This document shows, one piece after another, positions 60,201 through 64,000 of a DNA stretch of 64,000 nt. The notes below the pieces were generated by a model that saw nothing but the letters and a program-made list of their open reading frames with translations, did not search any database and was not told where the DNA came from. Position 1 is the first letter of the stretch; each line of letters begins with the position of its first letter. The position numbers and the translations under genes are program-made. Source of the DNA: Rutstroemia sp. NJR-2017a BVV2 (lineage: Eukaryota; Ascomycota; Leotiomycetes; Helotiales; Rutstroemiaceae); contig NJPS01000002.1 of the NCBI GenBank assembly GCA_002946415.1, positions 62,001-126,000 of the forward strand, in the 5' to 3' direction.

Positions 60201-61655
60201 CGTCTTACCATCGGTGTCGAATTGGTCTCGAAACCTAGTATCCTCATTTTCCTTGATGAGCCAACTTCTGGTTTGGATGGTCAGGCGGCGTTCAATACCG
60301 TACGATTCTTGAGGAAATTAGCAGATGTGGGACAAGCTGTCCTCGTCACCATCCATCAACCTTCTGCTCAACTGTTTGCTCAATTCGATTCTCTCTTGCT
60401 TCTCGCCAAGGGTGGAAAAACTGTCTACTTTGGAGACATCGGAGACGACGCCTCCACCATCAAGGAATACTTCGCTCGTTACGACGCCCCCTGTCCCGAA
60501 GACGCCAACCCCGCCGAACACATGATCGACGTGGTATCCGGCTCCCTCAGCAAAGGCAAAGACTGGAACCAGATCTGGCTGTCCTCCCCCGAACACGACT
60601 ACACCATCAAAGAACTCGACCGCATGATCAACGACGCCGCATCCAAGCCCCCCGGCACCACCGACGACGGCTTCGAATTCGCCATGCCTCTCTGGACACA
60701 AATAAAACTTGTCACCCAACGCATGAACGTCAGCATCTACCGCAACTCCGAGTACGTCAACAACAAAATAACCCTACACATCGGCTCCGCGCTCTTCAAC
60801 GGCTTCTCCTTCTGGCAAATCGGGTCTTCCATCGGCGACCTCCAGCTCCGCCTCTTCACCATCTTCAACTTCATTTTCGTCGCTCCCGGTGTCATCGCGC
60901 AACTCCAACCACTCTTCCTCGAGCGCCGCGACATCTACGAAACCCGCGAGAAGAAATCCAAAATGTACTCCTGGATCGCCTTCACCGTCGGCAACATCGT
61001 CTCGGAGCTGCCCTACCTCGCCATCTGCGCCGTGGCGTACTTCGTCTGCTGGTACTACACCGTCGGGTTCCCATCCGACTCCAACAAAGCCGGCGCCGTC
61101 TTCTTCGTCATGCTGTGCTACGAATTCGTGTACACAGGTATTGGCCAATTCGTCGCCGCCTATGCGCCAAATGCTACCTTTGCTAGTCTGGTCAATCCGC
61201 TGGTCATCGGCGTCCTCGTCAGTTTCTGCGGCGTGCTCGTCCCCTACGCGCAAATCACCGCGTTTTGGCGCTACTGGCTGTACTGGCTGAACCCGTTCAA
61301 CTACCTCATGGGCTCGATGCTCGTGTTCACGTCCTGGGACCAGGAAGTCCATTGCGCGGAGAAAGAATTCGCCATCTTTAACCCCCCGCCGGGAAATGGC
61401 ACGTGTGGGGATTATTTAGGTGCTTATATGCAGGGGATGGGGAAGGCGAGCAATTTGGTGAATCCGTCGGCGACGGAAGGGTGTAGAGTGTGTCAGTACA
61501 GGACTGGCGAGGATTATCTCAAGACGCTGAATTTGGAGAGCTATGGGTATGGGTGGAGGGATGCCGGCATTGTGGCGTTGTTTGTGGTGAGTGGGTATTG
61601 TTTGGTGTTTTTGTTGATGAAGTTGAGGACGAAGAGGAGTAAGACTGCGGAGTAG
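57279..61655 (+). CDS. PDR/ABCG full-length drug-efflux transporter
   Basis: An ATP-driven plasma-membrane pump of the pleiotropic drug resistance type. Exons 57279-58409 and 58467-61655 give 1,439 residues in the order (NBD-TMD)x2. NBD1 has GRPGAGCTT at 149-157, with Cys155 in place of the Walker A lysine, as is usual in fungal PDR pumps. VSGGERKRV (264-272) and VTCWDN (284-289) follow. Membrane segments run from about residue 480 to 640, with a last one near 730. NBD2 has a normal GSSGAGKTT (844-852) but a degenerate signature (LSIEQRKRL), then [13 protein letters not shown]. The second membrane half ends near the C-terminus. The paired half-degenerate sites are normal for this family. Export of antifungals and plant compounds is likely, but the substrate cannot be read. 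Confidence 0.96.
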
Positions 61656-62825
61656 GCGTGGGTGGTTAGGGGGATTGGTGGTAGTAGATGGATGAGAGGT
61701 GTGGTGTGGTGTGGTGTGGTGTGATTTCTTTTCCATTTACCCTTCTCTCAATTTTATACATAGACATGATATGGCTGGTTGGTACAGGTACATACACCAG
61801 ACCCCAACCAAGCAAAGCATAGCTCGGCGTTTTTGTTTCTCTTTCTCTTTCTCTTTTACATTACATGTATACCCCAGAAGAGCCAAAATCAAAATTTTTC
61901 CAAAAACGCTTCACTTCATATCACTTCACTTCACTTCATATCACTTTCCTTAACTGTATATTACATTACCATCATCTTTTTTTTCCCCTTTGAACTTGCT
62001 ATCAAAGAATTCTACTTCTACTTCTACTTCTACTTCTACTTCTACTTCTTGTATTTAATATAGCCTTAGACTTAATCTTCTCTTCACATCTTCTCTGTCT
62101 GTCTAACCTGAAAACCGAGTAGAGAGAGAAAGAGGTAGTTAGATAAGACAAATTTATATCCCCATTTCGCTTCTTTACTTCACCTCACGTTATTCCCAGT
62201 CTGCTCTGCTCTGCTCTGGTCCGGTGCTGTCGGCTCTCCTTTGTTGTGTGCATGTGTATGTATATATATTGTGATACGACGTTGCAAGAACCAACAACCG
62301 ACCAGCTATCTACCATTGATTGTGTCATGGTTCAGCAGCAAGAGGACCTAACACCATAAGAAACACATACATCAAACCACAAACACCTCCCAGCCATCTA
62401 ACCATAAAGATCTATTGCAATCCTATTTCTACTCTATCCCACCTCACCTCATCTCACGTCATCTGATCTCACCTCATTTGATCTGATAAATTGATAATCT
62501 GTAATCCATATCTATTCGTGATCTAGTAGCTCTTGTGTCTGTCTGTCTATCTGTCCATCCCCCCACCAACTAGATGATCTCTAATCTCTATTCTATTCCT
62601 CTTTTCCCTTATTTTTACTTGCTTTTCTCTATCCCATGTAATATTTGCCCAAGTTTTTCTCTCCTCTAGCAAACCCGGCTCCCCTCTAGCAAACCCGGCC
62701 CTTCCATCTCAAATCCACGTTACCCCGCTGCAGTACCCCGCAATCAACCCCTCCCTCTCTACCTCCCTCTTCCCTCAAGCAAACAAACAAGCAAACACAA
62801 ACAAAAGATTAAAATTCACCACCAT
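61656..62825. other. Repeat-rich convergent 3' region
   Basis: 1.2 kb between the transporter and desaturase stops. It contains GGTGT units (about 61699-61721), CTTTCT units (about 61836-61855), repeated CACTTCATATCACTT words (about 61910-61945) and TTCTAC units (about 62010-62049). No gene was seen. Confidence 0.6.
62010..62049. repeat. TTCTAC simple repeat
   Basis: About six and a half perfect units of a 6-bp repeat between two converging genes. It is outside any coding frame and would suit use as a length marker. Confidence 0.85.
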
Positions 62826-64000
62826 CTATTCAGCCAACAAAGGCAACGCAGCATTTGCCCTCAACTGCGCACTGTGACTCAGCCTCCTACCCGCATTCAA
62901 ATTCCTCGTCGTACTCATAGCCGTAGCCATGGCACCAACCTGCACAATATTGGAAACTGTTGGCTTCTCGACCGCCTTTCCATCCGTCAGATCCTTAGGT
63001 TGAGTCTCGCCCCCCCTCTTGTACAGGTTCCTGAACATGAAAACACCGGATCCCTCACAGCCTTCAGATTCCTCCACGAATTTACATGTGCGTTGGTTTC
63101 TCCAGAAGGCGGTCCAGAATGGTGTCTTGACGTCAGCTTTGTAGTGCTGGCCCATGACGCGACGGATGTGCTCTGAAGCTTCACCTGCGTGGTAGAAGGG
63201 GATGGTGGAGACGAGATGGTGGCAGACGTGGGTGCCGATGATGTCGTGGAAAAGGTGAGTGTCGATGAAACCGAGGTCACGATCGATGGTTGCAGTTGCA
63301 CCACGAGCGAATGTCCAGGTGCTGTTGTTGTAATGAGGCATGGAAGCATCGGTGTGTTGGAGGAAGGTGATGGCAACTATTTTAGAATATTAGCTGTGCT
63401 GTCCATGGTAAAATTTTCACGAAAAGAGTCAAATTCAACTTACCAATCCAGTTGTTAACCCACAACCACGGAACACCCCAAAGCACAATAACATTCCAGC
63501 TTCCGAAGACTTGACCAGCCCAGATCAAAGCAGCAATCATAACAGCAACTCCAACATCGCTCAAAGCAATCAAATGCAACTCAGACTTCTTGAAGAAAAC
63601 ACTATCCTCGCCGAAGTAGAAGTGAGAGATTCTCATTCCCGAGGCACCATCGTACTCCTGACCGGTCAAGTTGGCCAATAAATATCCGGGCCATCCAAAG
63701 AATTGATGGATGAAAGCATGCCATAAAGTAGCAATGGGCGAATCCTCAGCCAATTCGGCAAATTCAACCATATTAGCCTTGGCCTTCTCGCCAAAGTTTC
63801 GCTTCAACCAGCTATCTCTGGTGTGTGGCACGAAAGCCGTATCCTTATCCATGTTTCCGGTGGATTTGTGGTGCTGGGAATGGGATAGACGCCAGGAGTG
63901 GAAAGGCACCAGGAGGAAGGAATGCATAATCAAACCCATGGTCCAGTTCAATTGCTTGTTCTTGGAGAAGGCGCCATGACCGCACTCATGGGCCAAGATC
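62826..64000 (-). CDS. Delta-12 (oleate) fatty acid desaturase, 3' part
   Basis: A membrane desaturase that converts oleate to linoleate. The gene runs off the window edge, so the N-terminus is missing. Two exons are visible, 63444-64000 and 62826-63376, with a 67-nt phase-1 intron (GTAAGT..AATAG). All three histidine boxes are present: AHECGH right at the edge, HSQHH, and HVCHH in the last exon. Other marks are WFLL-like hydrophobic spans, PHYNNSTWTFARGATATIDRD (split here across the family block), FYHAGEASEHIRRVMGQHY and a C-terminus rich in Ala/Arg. The intron follows NNWI and resumes VAITFLQHTD. A delta-12 rather than omega-3 (delta-15) role is the more likely reading but was not tested. 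Confidence 0.92.

Overview
The window is a gene-dense piece of chromosome from a filamentous ascomycete (Pezizomycotina). The protein families and the intron style (mostly 45-100 nt, GT..AG, with CTAAC/CTAAT-like branch sites) support this. A leotiomycete such as a Sclerotinia/Botrytis relative would fit, but that is an inference. There is no operon, phage, CRISPR array or intact transposon, and I found no rRNA or convincing tRNA gene. All gene models were built by reading exons and checking that reading phase is kept across each junction.

Layout. 1-5.5 kb: the 3' end of a CRAL-TRIO (Sec14-like) gene (+), a six-exon HIT-family hydrolase (-) and MOG1 (+). 5.8-14.4 kb: genome maintenance and trafficking, with a SprT/GCNA-type protease (-), DNA ligase I (-) and, divergent from the ligase, a RINT1/Tip20-family tether (+). 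15.2-17.8 kb: an NB-ARC/TPR NOD-like receptor (-) with a short amyloid-like motif at its N-terminus. 18.4-20 kb: two small-subunit ribosomal genes, RPS26 (-) and ubiquitin-S27a (+), head to head. 20.9-24.9 kb: an AIM6-like phosphodiesterase (-) and a single-pass membrane protein with a beta-rich repeat ectodomain (-). 26.7-32.3 kb: a secreted CPAF-like S41 peptidase (+) and a HET-domain protein (+). 32.6-38.2 kb: COG6 (-) and ATG9 (+), head to head. 39-48.9 kb: a PARN-like deadenylase (-), PEX26 (+), an ERGIC-53-type lectin (-) and ALG8 (+). 50.9-54.4 kb: the ISWI-partner subunit ITC1/ACF1 (+). 57.3-61.7 kb: a full-length PDR/ABCG transporter (+). 62.8 kb to the window edge: the 3' part of an oleate delta-12 desaturase (-).

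Most genes are single-copy housekeeping genes. Secretory-pathway themes recur: COG6, RINT1, ATG9, ALG8 and the cargo lectin. The accessory content is the NLR-like receptor, the HET gene, the CPAF peptidase and the drug-efflux transporter.

The best leads are: (1) the NLR, with an N-terminal RHIM/PP-like amyloid motif and near-identical 42-residue TPR units; (2) ITC1, which has a start exon that is only the ATG, a 19-nt exon and an apparent one-base frame error; (3) a 15-nt microexon carrying the catalytic histidines of the HIT protein; (4) a 19-bp ACGCGA/TCGCGT palindrome in the ligase/RINT1 promoter; (5) a PDRE-like site and a diverged duplication in the long region upstream of the transporter.
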